64,000 nt of DNA, from assembly GCF_000708715.2 (NCBI RefSeq), contig NZ_JENB01000014.1, forward strand, positions 1-64,000, written 5' to 3'. The stretch's first letter is position 1. Each line of letters starts with the position of its first letter. The position numbers were made by a program, and so were the translations under genes. The notes below the pieces were generated by a model that was not told the DNA's origin, did no database searches, and saw nothing but the letters and a program-made list of their open reading frames with translations. Origin of the DNA: Pseudomonas putida W15Oct28. Its GTDB lineage: Bacteria; Pseudomonadota; Gammaproteobacteria; Pseudomonadales; Pseudomonadaceae. Positions 36,036 through 45,401 of the stretch are shown here, one piece after another.

Positions 36036-37013
36036 ATGTCCAATCAACTCAGTACCGAACAACTGCTGCATGCCTATGAAGTGATGCGCACCATCCGCGC
36101 CTTCGAAGAACGCCTGCACGTGGAATTCGCCACTGGCGAGATCCCCGGCTTCGTTCACCTGTATGCCGGCGAAGAAGCCTCCGCCGCCGGGGTCATGGCC
36201 CACCTGCGCGACAGCGACTGCATCGCCTCGACCCACCGCGGCCATGGTCATTGCATCGCCAAGGGCGTGGATGTGTACGGCATGATGGCCGAGATCTATG
36301 GCAAGAAAACCGGGGTGTGCGGCGGCAAGGGCGGCTCGATGCACATTGCCGACCTGGAAAAAGGCATGCTCGGTGCCAACGGCATCGTCGGCGCCGGTGC
36401 GCCGCTGGTGGCCGGGGCGGCGTTGGCGGCCAAGCTCAAGGGCCGTGATGACGTGTCGGTGGCCTTCTTCGGCGATGGCGCCTCCAACGAAGGCGCCGTG
36501 TTCGAAGCCATGAACATGGCGTCGATCATGAACCTGCCGTGCATCTTCGTGGCCGAGAACAACGGTTACGCCGAGGCCACCGCCTCCAACTGGTCCGTCG
36601 CCTGCGACCACATTGCCGACCGCGCTGCCGGCTTCGGCATGCCTGGCGTCACCATCGACGGCTTCGACTTCTTTGCCGTGTACGAGGCCGCCGGGGCCGC
36701 CATCGAGCGTGCCCGTACCGGCCAAGGGCCGTCGCTGATCGAGGTCAAGCTCAGCCGCTACTACGGCCACTTCGAAGGCGATGCGCAAACCTACCGCGCC
36801 CCCGATGAAGTGAAGAACCTGCGCGAATCCCGCGACTGCCTGATGCAGTTCCGCAACAAGACCACCCGCGCCGGCCTGCTCACTGCCGAGCAACTGGACG
36901 CCATCGACGCCCGCATCGAGGACGTGATCGAAGACGCCGTACGCCGCGCCAAGTCCGATCCCAAGCCACAGCCCGCCGACCTGCTCACCGACGTCTACGT
37001 CAGCTACCCCTGA
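36036..37013 (+). CDS. acoA: Acetoin dehydrogenase E1 alpha subunit
   Basis: Thiamine-diphosphate-dependent E1 alpha subunit of 325 residues. The ThDP motif runs from GDGASNEG (146-153) to AENN, and the subunit pairs with AcoB. The enzyme cleaves acetoin to acetaldehyde and a hydroxyethyl unit that is passed to lipoate. GGAG precedes the start. Confidence 0.95.
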   Translation: MSNQLSTEQLLHAYEVMRTIRAFEERLHVEFATGEIPGFVHLYAGEEASAAGVMAHLRDSDCIASTHRGHGHCIAKGVDVYGMMAEIYGKKTGVCGGKGGSMHIADLEKGMLGANGIVGAGAPLVAGAALAAKLKGRDDVSVAFFGDGASNEGAVFEAMNMASIMNLPCIFVAENNGYAEATASNWSVACDHIADRAAGFGMPGVTIDGFDFFAVYEAAGAAIERARTGQGPSLIEVKLSRYYGHFEGDAQTYRAPDEVKNLRESRDCLMQFRNKTTRAGLLTAEQLDAIDARIEDVIEDAVRRAKSDPKPQPADLLTDVYVSYP

Positions 37014-37046
37014 GCCGCGGATTACAAGAACAACAGGAGAACCACC

Positions 37047-38069
37047 ATGGCAAGAAAGATCAGCTACCAGCAGGCCATCAACGAAGCCCTGGCCCAGGAA
37101 ATGCGCCGCGACAACACGGTGTTCATCATTGGCGAAGACGTTGCCGGCGGTGCCGGTGCACCCGGCGAGGAGGACGCCTGGGGTGGCGTACTGGGCGTGA
37201 CCAAGGGCCTGTATCACCAGTTCCCGGGCCGCGTGCTGGACGCACCGCTGTCGGAAATCGGCTACGTCGGCGCTGCCGTCGGTGCCGCCACCCAAGGCCT
37301 GCGCCCGGTGTGCGAACTGATGTTCGTGGACTTTGCCGGCTGCTGCCTGGACCAGATCCTCAACCAGGCCGCCAAGTTCCGCTACATGTTCGGCGGCAAG
37401 GCGGTCACCCCGCTGGTGATGCGCACCATGTACGGCGCCGGCCTGCGTGCGGCCGCCCAGCACTCGCAGATGCTCACCTCGCTGTGGACGCACATCCCCG
37501 GCCTGAAGGTGGTGTGCCCATCCTCGCCGTACGATGCCAAGGGCCTGCTGATACAGGCGATCCGTGACAACGACCCGGTGATCTTCTGTGAGCACAAGCT
37601 GCTGTACAGCATGCAGGGCGAGGTGCCGGAAGAGGTGTACACCGTGCCGTTCGGCGAGGCCAACTTCCTGCGCGATGGTGACGACGTGACCCTGGTCACT
37701 TATGGCCGCATGGTCCACGTGGCACTTGAGGCTGCCAACAACCTGGCCCGCCAGGGCATCGATTGCGAAGTGCTGGACCTGCGCACCACCAGCCCGCTGG
37801 ACGAAGACAGCATTCTTGAAAGTGTGGAAAAAACCGGCCGCCTGGTGGTGATCGACGAAGCCAACCCGCGCTGCTCGATGGCCACCGACATCAGCGCGCT
37901 GGTGGCGCAAAAGGCTTTCGGGGCACTCAAGGGCCCTATCGAAATGGTCACCGCACCGCACACCCCGGTGCCGTTCTCCGATGCCCTGGAAGACCTGTAC
38001 ATCCCTGACGCGGCGAAGATCGAAGCGGCCGTGCGCAAGGTGATCGAAGCCGCAAGGAGTGCCGCATGA
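37047..38069 (+). CDS. acoB: Acetoin dehydrogenase E1 beta subunit
   Basis: Transketolase-like E1 beta subunit of 340 residues, with the pyrimidine-binding fold at the N-terminus (ISYQQAINEALAQEM, IGEDVAGG) and the C-terminal transketolase domain (GDDVTLVTYGRMV, VIDEANPRCS). Forms the heterotetramer with AcoA. Its last codons overlap acoC by four bases (ATGA). Confidence 0.95.
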   Translation: MARKISYQQAINEALAQEMRRDNTVFIIGEDVAGGAGAPGEEDAWGGVLGVTKGLYHQFPGRVLDAPLSEIGYVGAAVGAATQGLRPVCELMFVDFAGCCLDQILNQAAKFRYMFGGKAVTPLVMRTMYGAGLRAAAQHSQMLTSLWTHIPGLKVVCPSSPYDAKGLLIQAIRDNDPVIFCEHKLLYSMQGEVPEEVYTVPFGEANFLRDGDDVTLVTYGRMVHVALEAANNLARQGIDCEVLDLRTTSPLDEDSILESVEKTGRLVVIDEANPRCSMATDISALVAQKAFGALKGPIEMVTAPHTPVPFSDALEDLYIPDAAKIEAAVRKVIEAARSAA

Positions 38070-39172
38070 GCCAGATCCATACCCTGACCATGCCCAAGTG
38101 GGGCCTGTCGATGACCGAAGGCCGGGTGGACACCTGGCTCAAGCAGGAAGGTGACGAAATCAACAAGGGCGACGAGGTGCTGGACGTCGAGACCGACAAG
38201 ATCAGCAGCAGCGTCGAAGCCCCGTTCAGTGGCGTGCTGCGCCGCCAGGTGGCGAGGCCGGATGAAACCCTGCCGGTCGGCGCGTTGCTGGCCGTGGTGG
38301 TGGAAGGCGAAGCCGAAGAAGCGGAAATCGATGCGCTGGTGCAGCGCTTCCAGGCCGAGTTCGTCGCCGAAGGGGGTGCCGATCAGGCGCAGGGGCCGGC
38401 CCCTCAGAAGGCAGAAGTGGGTGGCCGCCTGCTGCGCTGGTTCGAGCTGGGAGAAGGCGGCACGCCGCTGGTGCTGGTGCACGGTTTTGGCGGCGACCTC
38501 AACAACTGGCTGTTCAACCACCCGGCGCTGGCCGCCGAACGCCGCGTGATCGCCCTGGACCTGCCGGGGCACGGCGAGTCGGCCAAGGCCCTGCAACGGG
38601 GCGACCTGGATGAACTGAGCGAAACCGTGCTGGCCCTGCTCGACCACCTGGACATCGCCAAGGCCCACCTGGCGGGCCATTCCATGGGCGGCGCGGTCAG
38701 CCTCAACGTGGCACGCCTGGCGCCGCAGCGGGTGGCCAGCCTGAGCCTGGTGGCCAGTGCCGGCCTGGGCGAGTCGATCAACGGGCAGTACCTGCAAGGC
38801 TTCGTCGCCGCTGCCAACCGCAACGCCCTCAAACCGCAGATGGTGCAACTGTTTGCCGACCCGGCGCTGGTCACCCGGCAAATGCTGGAGGACATGCTCA
38901 AGTTCAAGCGCCTGGAAGGTGTTGATGACGCCTTGCGCCAGCTGGCATCGGCCCTCGCTGACGGCGACCGCCAGCGCCACGACCTGCGCGGGGTGCTGGG
39001 GCAGCATCCGGCACTGGTGGTGTGGGGCGGCAAGGACGCGATCATCCCGGCCAGCCAAGCCGAGGGCCTGGAGGCAGAAGTACTGGTGCTGCCGGAGGCT
39101 GGGCACATGGTGCAGATGGAGGCGGCCGAACAGGTCAACCAGCAACTGCTCGCGTTCCTGCGCAAGCACTAA
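38066..39172 (+). CDS. acoC: Acetoin cleavage E2: lipoyl domain fused to alpha/beta hydrolase
   Basis: A 368-residue protein. A lipoyl domain (1-80) has the lipoylated K45 in VETDKISSS. A short linker and an alpha/beta-hydrolase domain follow, with HGFGGD oxyanion-type motif and nucleophile S206 in GHSMGGA. A later catalytic Asp/His (GGKDAIIPAS and EAGHMVQ) are present. The typical CAT-like E2 core with HxxxDG is missing, so this is the hydrolase-fused type known as AcoC. It should accept the acetyl group from E1 and pass it to CoA. No E3 gene (acoL) is in the operon. Confidence 0.92.
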   Translation: MSQIHTLTMPKWGLSMTEGRVDTWLKQEGDEINKGDEVLDVETDKISSSVEAPFSGVLRRQVARPDETLPVGALLAVVVEGEAEEAEIDALVQRFQAEFVAEGGADQAQGPAPQKAEVGGRLLRWFELGEGGTPLVLVHGFGGDLNNWLFNHPALAAERRVIALDLPGHGESAKALQRGDLDELSETVLALLDHLDIAKAHLAGHSMGGAVSLNVARLAPQRVASLSLVASAGLGESINGQYLQGFVAAANRNALKPQMVQLFADPALVTRQMLEDMLKFKRLEGVDDALRQLASALADGDRQRHDLRGVLGQHPALVVWGGKDAIIPASQAEGLEAEVLVLPEAGHMVQMEAAEQVNQQLLAFLRKH

Positions 39173-39200
39173 GCCCTTTACGTGAGCCTGGAGAACAACA

Positions 39201-40289
39201 ATGAATGACCTGAGCCACAACCATATGCGCGCCGCCGTCTGGCATGGCCGCAACGATATTCGCGTCGAACAGGTACCTTTGCCAGCCGACCCTGCGCCGG
39301 GCTGGGTACAGATCAAGGTGGACTGGTGCGGCATCTGCGGCTCCGACCTGCACGAATACGTCGCCGGCCCGGTATTCATCCCGGTGGAGGCCCCTCACCC
39401 GCTGACCGGCATCCAGGGCCAGTGCATCCTCGGCCACGAATTCTGCGGGCAGATCGCCAAGCTCGGTGAAGGCGTGGAAGGCTTCGCGGTGGGCGACCCC
39501 GTGGCGGCGGACGCCTGCCAGCATTGCGGCACCTGCTATTACTGCACCCACGGCCTGTACAACATCTGCGAACGCCTGGCCTTCACCGGCCTGATGAACA
39601 ACGGCGCCTTCGCCGAGCTGGTCAACGTGCCTGCCAATTTGTTGTACCGCCTGCCACAAGGCTTCCCGGCAGAGGCAGGGGCACTGATCGAACCGCTGGC
39701 GGTGGGCATGCACGCAGTGAAAAAGGCCGGCAGCCTGCTTGGGCAAACTGTGGTGGTGGTAGGCGCCGGCACCATCGGCCTGTGCACCATCATGTGCGCC
39801 AAAGCCGCCGGGGCGGCGAAGGTCATCGCCCTGGAGATGTCCACGGCACGCAAAGCCAAAGCCAAAGAGGTGGGTGCCAGCGTGGTGCTCGACCCCAGCC
39901 AGTGCGACGCCCTGGCGGAAATCCGCGCACTGACCGCCGGGCTGGGGGCGGATGTGAGCTTTGAGTGCATCGGCAACAAGCACACGGCCAAGCTGGCCAT
40001 CGACACCATCCGCAAGGCGGGCAAATGTGTGCTGGTGGGCATTTTCGAAGAGCCCAGCGAGTTCAACTTCTTCGAGCTGGTGTCCACCGAGAAGCAGGTG
40101 CTGGGAGCGTTGGCGTACAACGGCGAGTTTGCCGATGTGATTGCCTTTATCGCTGACGGCCGGCTGGACATCCGCCCGCTGGTGACCGGGCGGATCGGGC
40201 TGGAGCAGATTGTCGAGCTGGGCTTCGAGGAACTGGTGAACAACAAAGAGGAGAACGTGAAGATCATCGTTTCGCCGGGCGTGCGCTGA
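39201..40289 (+). CDS. adh: 2,3-butanediol dehydrogenase (Zn alcohol dehydrogenase)
   Basis: Zinc-dependent medium-chain alcohol dehydrogenase of 362 residues. Catalytic zinc ligands are in CGICGSDLHEY and GHEFCGQI, the structural zinc uses the Cys cluster DACQHCGTCYYCTHGLYNIC, and the NAD site is GAGTIGL. It oxidises 2,3-butanediol to acetoin and so feeds the aco complex. It is 28 bases after acoC, with GGAG upstream, as the last gene of the operon. Confidence 0.92.
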   Translation: MNDLSHNHMRAAVWHGRNDIRVEQVPLPADPAPGWVQIKVDWCGICGSDLHEYVAGPVFIPVEAPHPLTGIQGQCILGHEFCGQIAKLGEGVEGFAVGDPVAADACQHCGTCYYCTHGLYNICERLAFTGLMNNGAFAELVNVPANLLYRLPQGFPAEAGALIEPLAVGMHAVKKAGSLLGQTVVVVGAGTIGLCTIMCAKAAGAAKVIALEMSTARKAKAKEVGASVVLDPSQCDALAEIRALTAGLGADVSFECIGNKHTAKLAIDTIRKAGKCVLVGIFEEPSEFNFFELVSTEKQVLGALAYNGEFADVIAFIADGRLDIRPLVTGRIGLEQIVELGFEELVNNKEENVKIIVSPGVR

Positions 40290-40314
40290 CTCCCGCTGTA
40301 CAGCCTGCGCAGAT

Positions 40315-40434
40315 CCTGTAGGAGCGGCCTTGTGTCGCGAAAGGGCTGCGCAGCAGCCCCAGCATTTTTGCGGGATGGCAGAAATCCTGGGGCTGCTGTG
40401 CAGCCCTTTCGCGACACAAGGCCGCTCCTACAGG
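40315..40434. repeat. REP pair (BIME), family B
   Basis: Inverted copies gtaggagcggccttgtgtcg and cgacacaaggccgctcctac with hairpins ggctgcgcagcagcc and ggctgctgtgcagcc, between adh and the MORN/C13 gene. Confidence 0.9.
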
Positions 40435-40515
40435 GCAATGCGCCAGCATCTGTGCTCGCTGTCTCAGGATCCCATTCTGCGTCATACTCGGCAGACCTAT
40501 TGCCCGGTCCTCGCC

Positions 40516-42249
40516 ATGCGTCCACTGCTCCCCATTACCCTGGTCCTGCTGCTCGCCGCCTGTGGCGATGGCGAATCGCTGCTCCCGCCAGACGCACGCC
40601 TGCCCGATGGGGGGCGTTACCGGGGGCAGGTGGTCGATGGCCTGCTGCAGGGCGAGGGCCGTATCGACTACCCCAACGGCAGCTGGTACGCCGGCGGTTT
40701 CAAGGACGGCCAGTGGCATGGCCAGGGCGAATGGCATGGCCAGAACGGCGAGGTGTACCGTGGCCAGTTCGCCGAGGGGCTGTTTCAGGGCCTGGGCGAC
40801 CTGACCACCCCGGGCAGCCACTATGGCGGCACCTTCAAGCACGGCCGCCGCGATGGCGAAGGCACGCTCAAGCAAGCCGACCAGACCTACCGCGGCCAGT
40901 TCAAGGATGACCTGTACGAAGGCGCGGGCGAGCTGGAACTGGCCGACGGCAGCCGCTACCAAGGCCTGTTCGCCAAGGGCAAGCCCAACGGCGCCGGAGT
41001 ACGCAGCGATGCCAGCGGCAACCAGTTCAGTGGCCGCTTCGTCAACGGTCAGCTGCAAGGCAGCGGCACGTACGACAGCGTCGACGGCGAGCAGTACATC
41101 GGTGAATTCAAGGACAACCGCCTGGAAGGCCGCGGCCGCTACGAAAATGCCGATGGCGATGTCTGGATCGGTGAATTCAAGGACGGCTCGCTGATGGGTG
41201 AAGGCGAACTGCTGGGCAGCGACGGCAGCCACTACAAGGGCGAGTTCGTCGACTGGCGCCTGTCGGGCCAGGGCAGCCTGCAACTGGCCGACGGAAGCAC
41301 GTACGTCGGCGGCTTCCTGAACGATGCCTACCATGGCCATGGGCAGCTGACCCTGCCCAGTGGCCAGATCGAAGGCGGCACCTGGGCCAACGGGGTGCGC
41401 GTACGCGACCAGAAAGGCAAGCTGCTGCCCGACCCACTGGACCTGGCCCTGCTCAACCAGGGCCGGCTGCTGGAAGAGGCGCTGGCCCGGGTACCGCGCT
41501 CGGCGCCGCCCATCCAGCTGTACAGCCTGGTGGTGGCCGGCGATGGCCAGCAAAGCGTGTTCCTGCGCGAAGCCGACTACGTCAGCAACATGCTCAAGGT
41601 GCGCTTTGGCGCCCGCGGCCAGGTGACCCTGGTCAACCACCGCGACCACATGGCCACCCGGCCCATGGCCACCCGCGAGAACCTCACCCGCGCCGCCACT
41701 ACCCTGGCCGAGCGCAGCGGCCCGGAGGACCTGGTGTTCATCTACTTCACCAGCCATGGCAGCCAGGACCACCAGTTGGTGCTCGACCAGCCGCGCCTGC
41801 AGCTGGCCGACCTTTCTGCCGACGAGCTGGCCACTGCCCTGGCGCCGCTCAAGGACCGCGACAAGGTAATCGTCATCTCGGCTTGCTATTCAGGTGGCTA
41901 CATCGCGCCGCTCAAGGACGATCGCACGCTGATCATGACCGCCGCCCGGGCCGACCGCGTGTCCTTCGGGTGCTCGGAAGAAGCCGACTTCACCTATTTT
42001 GGCGATGCGTTGTTCGCTGAAGCACTGAACCAGACCGACGACCTGAAACAGGCGTTTGAACTGGCACGCGCCAGCGTTGCCGAAAGAGAACAAAGGGAAG
42101 GCTTCGAGGCCTCGGAGCCACAGCTGTGGGCACCGCCAGCCGTACTTGAACACTGGCAGCGCCTGCGCCGGCAACAGGCCGAAGAAGCATTGCGTAACGC
42201 CGCACAGGCCAACGTGGGGGTACAGGCAAAAACGCCTGGCAGCCACTAA
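40516..42249 (+). CDS. MORN-repeat lipoprotein with C13 (caspase-like) peptidase domain
   Basis: A 577-residue lipoprotein. A signal peptide with lipobox LAAC (Cys 16) is followed by about eleven consecutive MORN repeats of ~22-23 residues (roughly 35-290, each with YxGxFxxGxxxGxG). A linker leads to a C-terminal domain of the C13/legumain (clan CD) type with H414 in TSHGSQ and C457 in ISACYSGGYI, both following hydrophobic strands as in caspase-fold proteases. The +2 residue after Cys is Gly, which suggests the outer membrane. The function is unknown; the combination suggests a membrane-bound protease or scaffold. The ATG at 40516 begins the signal peptide; the longer frame comes from the REP. 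Confidence 0.85.
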   Translation: MRPLLPITLVLLLAACGDGESLLPPDARLPDGGRYRGQVVDGLLQGEGRIDYPNGSWYAGGFKDGQWHGQGEWHGQNGEVYRGQFAEGLFQGLGDLTTPGSHYGGTFKHGRRDGEGTLKQADQTYRGQFKDDLYEGAGELELADGSRYQGLFAKGKPNGAGVRSDASGNQFSGRFVNGQLQGSGTYDSVDGEQYIGEFKDNRLEGRGRYENADGDVWIGEFKDGSLMGEGELLGSDGSHYKGEFVDWRLSGQGSLQLADGSTYVGGFLNDAYHGHGQLTLPSGQIEGGTWANGVRVRDQKGKLLPDPLDLALLNQGRLLEEALARVPRSAPPIQLYSLVVAGDGQQSVFLREADYVSNMLKVRFGARGQVTLVNHRDHMATRPMATRENLTRAATTLAERSGPEDLVFIYFTSHGSQDHQLVLDQPRLQLADLSADELATALAPLKDRDKVIVISACYSGGYIAPLKDDRTLIMTAARADRVSFGCSEEADFTYFGDALFAEALNQTDDLKQAFELARASVAEREQREGFEASEPQLWAPPAVLEHWQRLRRQQAEEALRNAAQANVGVQAKTPGSH

Positions 42250-42276
42250 GCTTGTGTGTAACAAGGGAGAGACATC

Positions 42277-42924
42277 ATGTATTTGACGCCTCAGCATGTC
42301 CTGCTTGCCGGTGCCACCGGCCTGACCGGTGAACACCTGCTGGACCGCCTGCTCAACGAACCCACCATCACCCGCGTACTGGCGCCTACCCGCCGGCCGC
42401 TGGCCGAGCACCCGCACCTGGAAAACCCGGTGGGCGACCCGGCGGTATTCCTTCCACAGCTGGCCGGGCGGGTCGATATCGCCTACTGCTGCCTGGGTAC
42501 CACGCTGAAGCAGGCCGGCTCCGAATCGGCCTTCCGCGCAGTGGACCTGGACATGGTCGTGGCGTTCAGCAAGCGTGCCCGGGAGATGGGCGCGCGGCAT
42601 CTGCTGGTGGTCAGTGCGCTAGGCGCCGACCCGAAATCCTCGATTTTCTACAACCGGGTCAAGGGCGAGATGGAAGAAGCGCTCAAGGCCCAGGACTGGC
42701 CGCAGCTGACGATTGTGCGGCCGTCGTTGCTGCTGGGCGAGCGGATCGAGCCACGGCTGGCGGAACAGCTGGTTTCGCCGTTTTCCAGGTTGATACCTGG
42801 CAAGTACCGGGGTATCGAGGCTTGTACTTTGGCCCGGGCCTTGTGGCGGCTGGCGCTGGAGGAAGAGGACGGGGTGCGGATTGTGGAGTCCGATGAGCTT
42901 CGCAAGTTGGGCAAGACCCCCTGA
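42277..42924 (+). CDS. NAD(P)-binding Rossmann-fold protein (atypical SDR/NmrA-like)
   Basis: A 215-residue protein with an N-terminal Rossmann segment [19 protein letters not shown], then [13 protein letters not shown], a motif of the YbjT/HTATIP2-like atypical SDR group, and [29 protein letters not shown]. Catalytic Tyr-Lys order (YNRVK) is preserved. The substrate is unknown. GGGAGAG lies before the ATG. It follows the MORN/C13 gene by 27 bases, so co-transcription is possible. Confidence 0.82.
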   Translation: MYLTPQHVLLAGATGLTGEHLLDRLLNEPTITRVLAPTRRPLAEHPHLENPVGDPAVFLPQLAGRVDIAYCCLGTTLKQAGSESAFRAVDLDMVVAFSKRAREMGARHLLVVSALGADPKSSIFYNRVKGEMEEALKAQDWPQLTIVRPSLLLGERIEPRLAEQLVSPFSRLIPGKYRGIEACTLARALWRLALEEEDGVRIVESDELRKLGKTP

Positions 42925-42940
42925 AAGCTGCACTGCACCG

Positions 42941-43060
42941 TTGTAGGAGCGGCCTTGTGTCGCGAAAGGGCCGCAAAGCGGCCCCCAGATTTTAGCGTTA
43001 GCGCAACAACTGCTGGGGCCGCTTCGCGGCCCTATCGCGACACAAGGCCGCTCCTACAAG
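42941..43060. repeat. REP pair (BIME), family B
   Basis: Inverted copies gtaggagcggccttgtgtcg and cgacacaaggccgctcctac with hairpins gggccgcaaagcggcccc and ggggccgcttcgcggccc, between convergent genes. Confidence 0.9.
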
Positions 43061-43075
43061 GGTGCGCGGCGCTGG

Positions 43076-43363
43076 CTAGAGGCCGCCAGTAGCTTGGAAG
43101 CCCACACCGGCTGCTGTCAGCAATGACAACGGCAGCAACAGGGTATCGAGCAGCATGCTGCCGGGCAGGTCCAGGCCTGGATACGCCGGTGCGTCAGCGC
43201 CGTAATGGTCCCGCGGGCAGCACCCGCCATTGATCACGTACAAATCCAGCCGGGTCCCGGCATACACCACCGGCGCGCCTGGTTTTGCTGCATCCAGCGT
43301 GCGCACCGTGGCGCAGCCACCCAGCATCACCAACACCGCCACACCCAACAGCGCTCGCTTCAA
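43076..43363 (-). CDS. YceK/YidQ-like lipoprotein (DUF1375)
   Basis: Small lipoprotein of 95 residues with a lipobox LGGC (Cys 17), then [15 protein letters not shown], the typical YceK start, [26 protein letters not shown] and a hydrophobic C-terminal segment. E. coli YceK is of unknown function. It overlaps the end of ubiX by four bases (ATGA), so it is last in an mpl-ubiX operon. Confidence 0.82.
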   Translation of the reverse strand: MKRALLGVAVLVMLGGCATVRTLDAAKPGAPVVYAGTRLDLYVINGGCCPRDHYGADAPAYPGLDLPGSMLLDTLLLPLSLLTAAGVGFQATGGL

Positions 43364-43989
43364 TCATCCACCCCGAAGTGGTGCTCGCCCCAACGCGGCA
43401 ACATGTCCTGGGGAATGGCAAGCAGGTTGAGAATGCGCGCCACGACAAAGTCGACCAGGTCGTCGATGGTCTGCGGCTGGTGATAGAAGCCCGGCGCCGC
43501 CGGCAGGATCACCGCGCCCATTTGCGACAGCTTGAGCATGTTTTCCAGGTGGATGGTGGAAAACGGCGCTTCGCGCGGCACCAGGATCAGCTGGCGACGC
43601 TCCTTGAGGGTAACGTCGGCAGCGCGTTCGATCAGGTTGTTGCAGGCACCCGTGGCGATCGCCGACAGGGTGCCGGTGGAACAGGGCACCACCACCATCG
43701 CCGCCGGGGCGCCTGAGCCGGAGGCTACCGGCGACATCCAGTCTTCCTTGCCGTACACACGGATCTGCCCATCGGCGGCGCCGGTGTATTCGGTGAGGAA
43801 TGCCTGCATCGCCTGGGGCTTGGCCGGCAGCACCACGTCGGTCTCGGTGGCCATCACCAGCTGCGCGGCCTTGGAGATCAGGAAATGCACCTCGCGGTCC
43901 TCGCGCACCAGGCAATCGAGCAGGCGCAGGCCATACTGGGCGCCCGAGGCGCCCGTCATGGCCAGGGTGATGCGTTCCGGCCCGCTCAC
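43360..43989 (-). CDS. ubiX: UbiX flavin prenyltransferase
   Basis: A 209-residue flavoprotein that prenylates FMN to make the cofactor of UbiD, the decarboxylase in ubiquinone synthesis. N-terminal [15 protein letters not shown], the [33 protein letters not shown] core and [15 protein letters not shown] typical of the family are all present. The GTG at 43989 is the start: it overlaps the mpl stop (GTGA) and gives the normal length of UbiX. Confidence 0.94.
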   Translation of the reverse strand: MSGPERITLAMTGASGAQYGLRLLDCLVREDREVHFLISKAAQLVMATETDVVLPAKPQAMQAFLTEYTGAADGQIRVYGKEDWMSPVASGSGAPAAMVVVPCSTGTLSAIATGACNNLIERAADVTLKERRQLILVPREAPFSTIHLENMLKLSQMGAVILPAAPGFYHQPQTIDDLVDFVVARILNLLAIPQDMLPRWGEHHFGVDD

Positions 43990-45335
43990 TTCAGGGCCTC
44001 GGCCAGCTTGCCGTGCAGGCCACCAAAGCCGCCGTTGCTCATGATCACCACGTGGGTGCCCGGCCGTGCCTGGCCTTTGACCCGTTCGATGATCGCGTCG
44101 AGGCTGTCGGCCACCACGCTCGGTACCTTGCACTTCGCCGCAGTGGCAGCCAAGTCCCAGCCGAGGTTGGCCGGGGCGTACCAGATCACCTGGTCGGCGT
44201 CGTTGACGCTTTCCGGCAAGCCGTCACGGTGGGCGCCCAGCTTCATCGAGTTGGAGCGTGGCTCGATCACGGCAATCACCGGCGCCTCGCCAACGCGCTT
44301 GCGCAGGCCGTCGAGGGTGGTGGCGATGGCGGTCGGGTGGTGGGCGAAGTCATCGTAGATGGTCACGCCCTGCACTTCGGCAACCTTCTCCATGCGCCGC
44401 TTGACGCTCTTGAAGGCGCTGAGGCCTTCGATACCCATGGCCGGCACCACGCCAACATGGCGGGCCGCTGCCAAGGTAGCCAGGGCGTTGGCGACGTTGT
44501 GCTGGCCAGTCATTGCCCAGTCCACCACGCCTTGGGCTTCGCCCTCGAACAGCACTTCGAAACGCGAGCCGTCCGGGCTGAGCAGGCGCGCCTGCCACTG
44601 GCCACCTTCGCCGGTCGTCTGCACCGGGGTCCAGCAGCCCATGCCGATCACCCGCTCCAGCGCTGGCTCGGTAGTGGGGTGAATGACCAGGCCTTCGCCC
44701 GGAATGGTGCGCACCAGGTGGTGGAACTGCCGCTCGATCGAGGCCAGGTCCGGGAAGATGTCCGCGTGATCGAACTCAAGGTTGTTGAGGATCGCGGTAC
44801 GCGGGTGGTAGTGGACGAACTTCGAGCGTTTGTCGAAGAAGGCGCTGTCGTACTCGTCGGCTTCGACCACGAAGAACGGCGTATCGCCCAGGCGCGCCGA
44901 CACCGAGAAGTTCTGCGGCACACCGCCAATCAGGAAGCCCGGGCTCATGCCGGCATGTTCCAGCACCCAGGCCAGCATGCTGCTGGTGGTGGTCTTGCCA
45001 TGGGTGCCGGCAACGGCCAGTACCCAGCGGCCTTGCAGCACGTGGTCAGCCAGCCATTGCGGGCCGGAAACATAGGGCAGGCCCTTGTTCAGCACGTACT
45101 CCACCGCCGGGTTGCCACGGGACATGGCATTGCCGATGACCACCAGGTCTGGCGCCGGGTCCAGCTGGGCCGGGTCATAGCCTTGGGTCAATTCGATGCC
45201 CTGGGCTTCGAGCTGGGTGCTCATCGGGGGATAGACGTTGGCGTCCGAGCCGGTGACGCGATGGCCAAGTTCCTTGGCCAAAACCGCCAGCGAACCCATG
45301 AAAGTGCCGCAAATACCGAGAATGTGAATATGCAT
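43986..45335 (-). CDS. mpl: UDP-MurNAc:tripeptide ligase (murein recycling)
   Basis: A Mur-ligase of 449 residues that reattaches the recycled L-Ala-gamma-D-Glu-meso-DAP peptide to UDP-MurNAc in the cytosol. N-terminal [14 protein letters not shown] dinucleotide-like motif, the ATP loop [10 protein letters not shown] (about 108-117), and the downstream [19 protein letters not shown] segment are diagnostic for Mpl. GAGG lies before the ATG. It overlaps ubiX by four bases. Confidence 0.95.
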   Translation of the reverse strand: MHIHILGICGTFMGSLAVLAKELGHRVTGSDANVYPPMSTQLEAQGIELTQGYDPAQLDPAPDLVVIGNAMSRGNPAVEYVLNKGLPYVSGPQWLADHVLQGRWVLAVAGTHGKTTTSSMLAWVLEHAGMSPGFLIGGVPQNFSVSARLGDTPFFVVEADEYDSAFFDKRSKFVHYHPRTAILNNLEFDHADIFPDLASIERQFHHLVRTIPGEGLVIHPTTEPALERVIGMGCWTPVQTTGEGGQWQARLLSPDGSRFEVLFEGEAQGVVDWAMTGQHNVANALATLAAARHVGVVPAMGIEGLSAFKSVKRRMEKVAEVQGVTIYDDFAHHPTAIATTLDGLRKRVGEAPVIAVIEPRSNSMKLGAHRDGLPESVNDADQVIWYAPANLGWDLAATAAKCKVPSVVADSLDAIIERVKGQARPGTHVVIMSNGGFGGLHGKLAEALK

Positions 45336-45401
45336 GGTCGACCTCGCAAAACATCGAGGCAGGGTAGCCCAGGGCGCGACAAATCGCACCCGCTGTTTCG
45401 C

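Noticed and set aside
35892..37961. A 689-residue - strand frame
   Set aside because: Lies opposite acoX, acoA and acoB, all well supported on the + strand.
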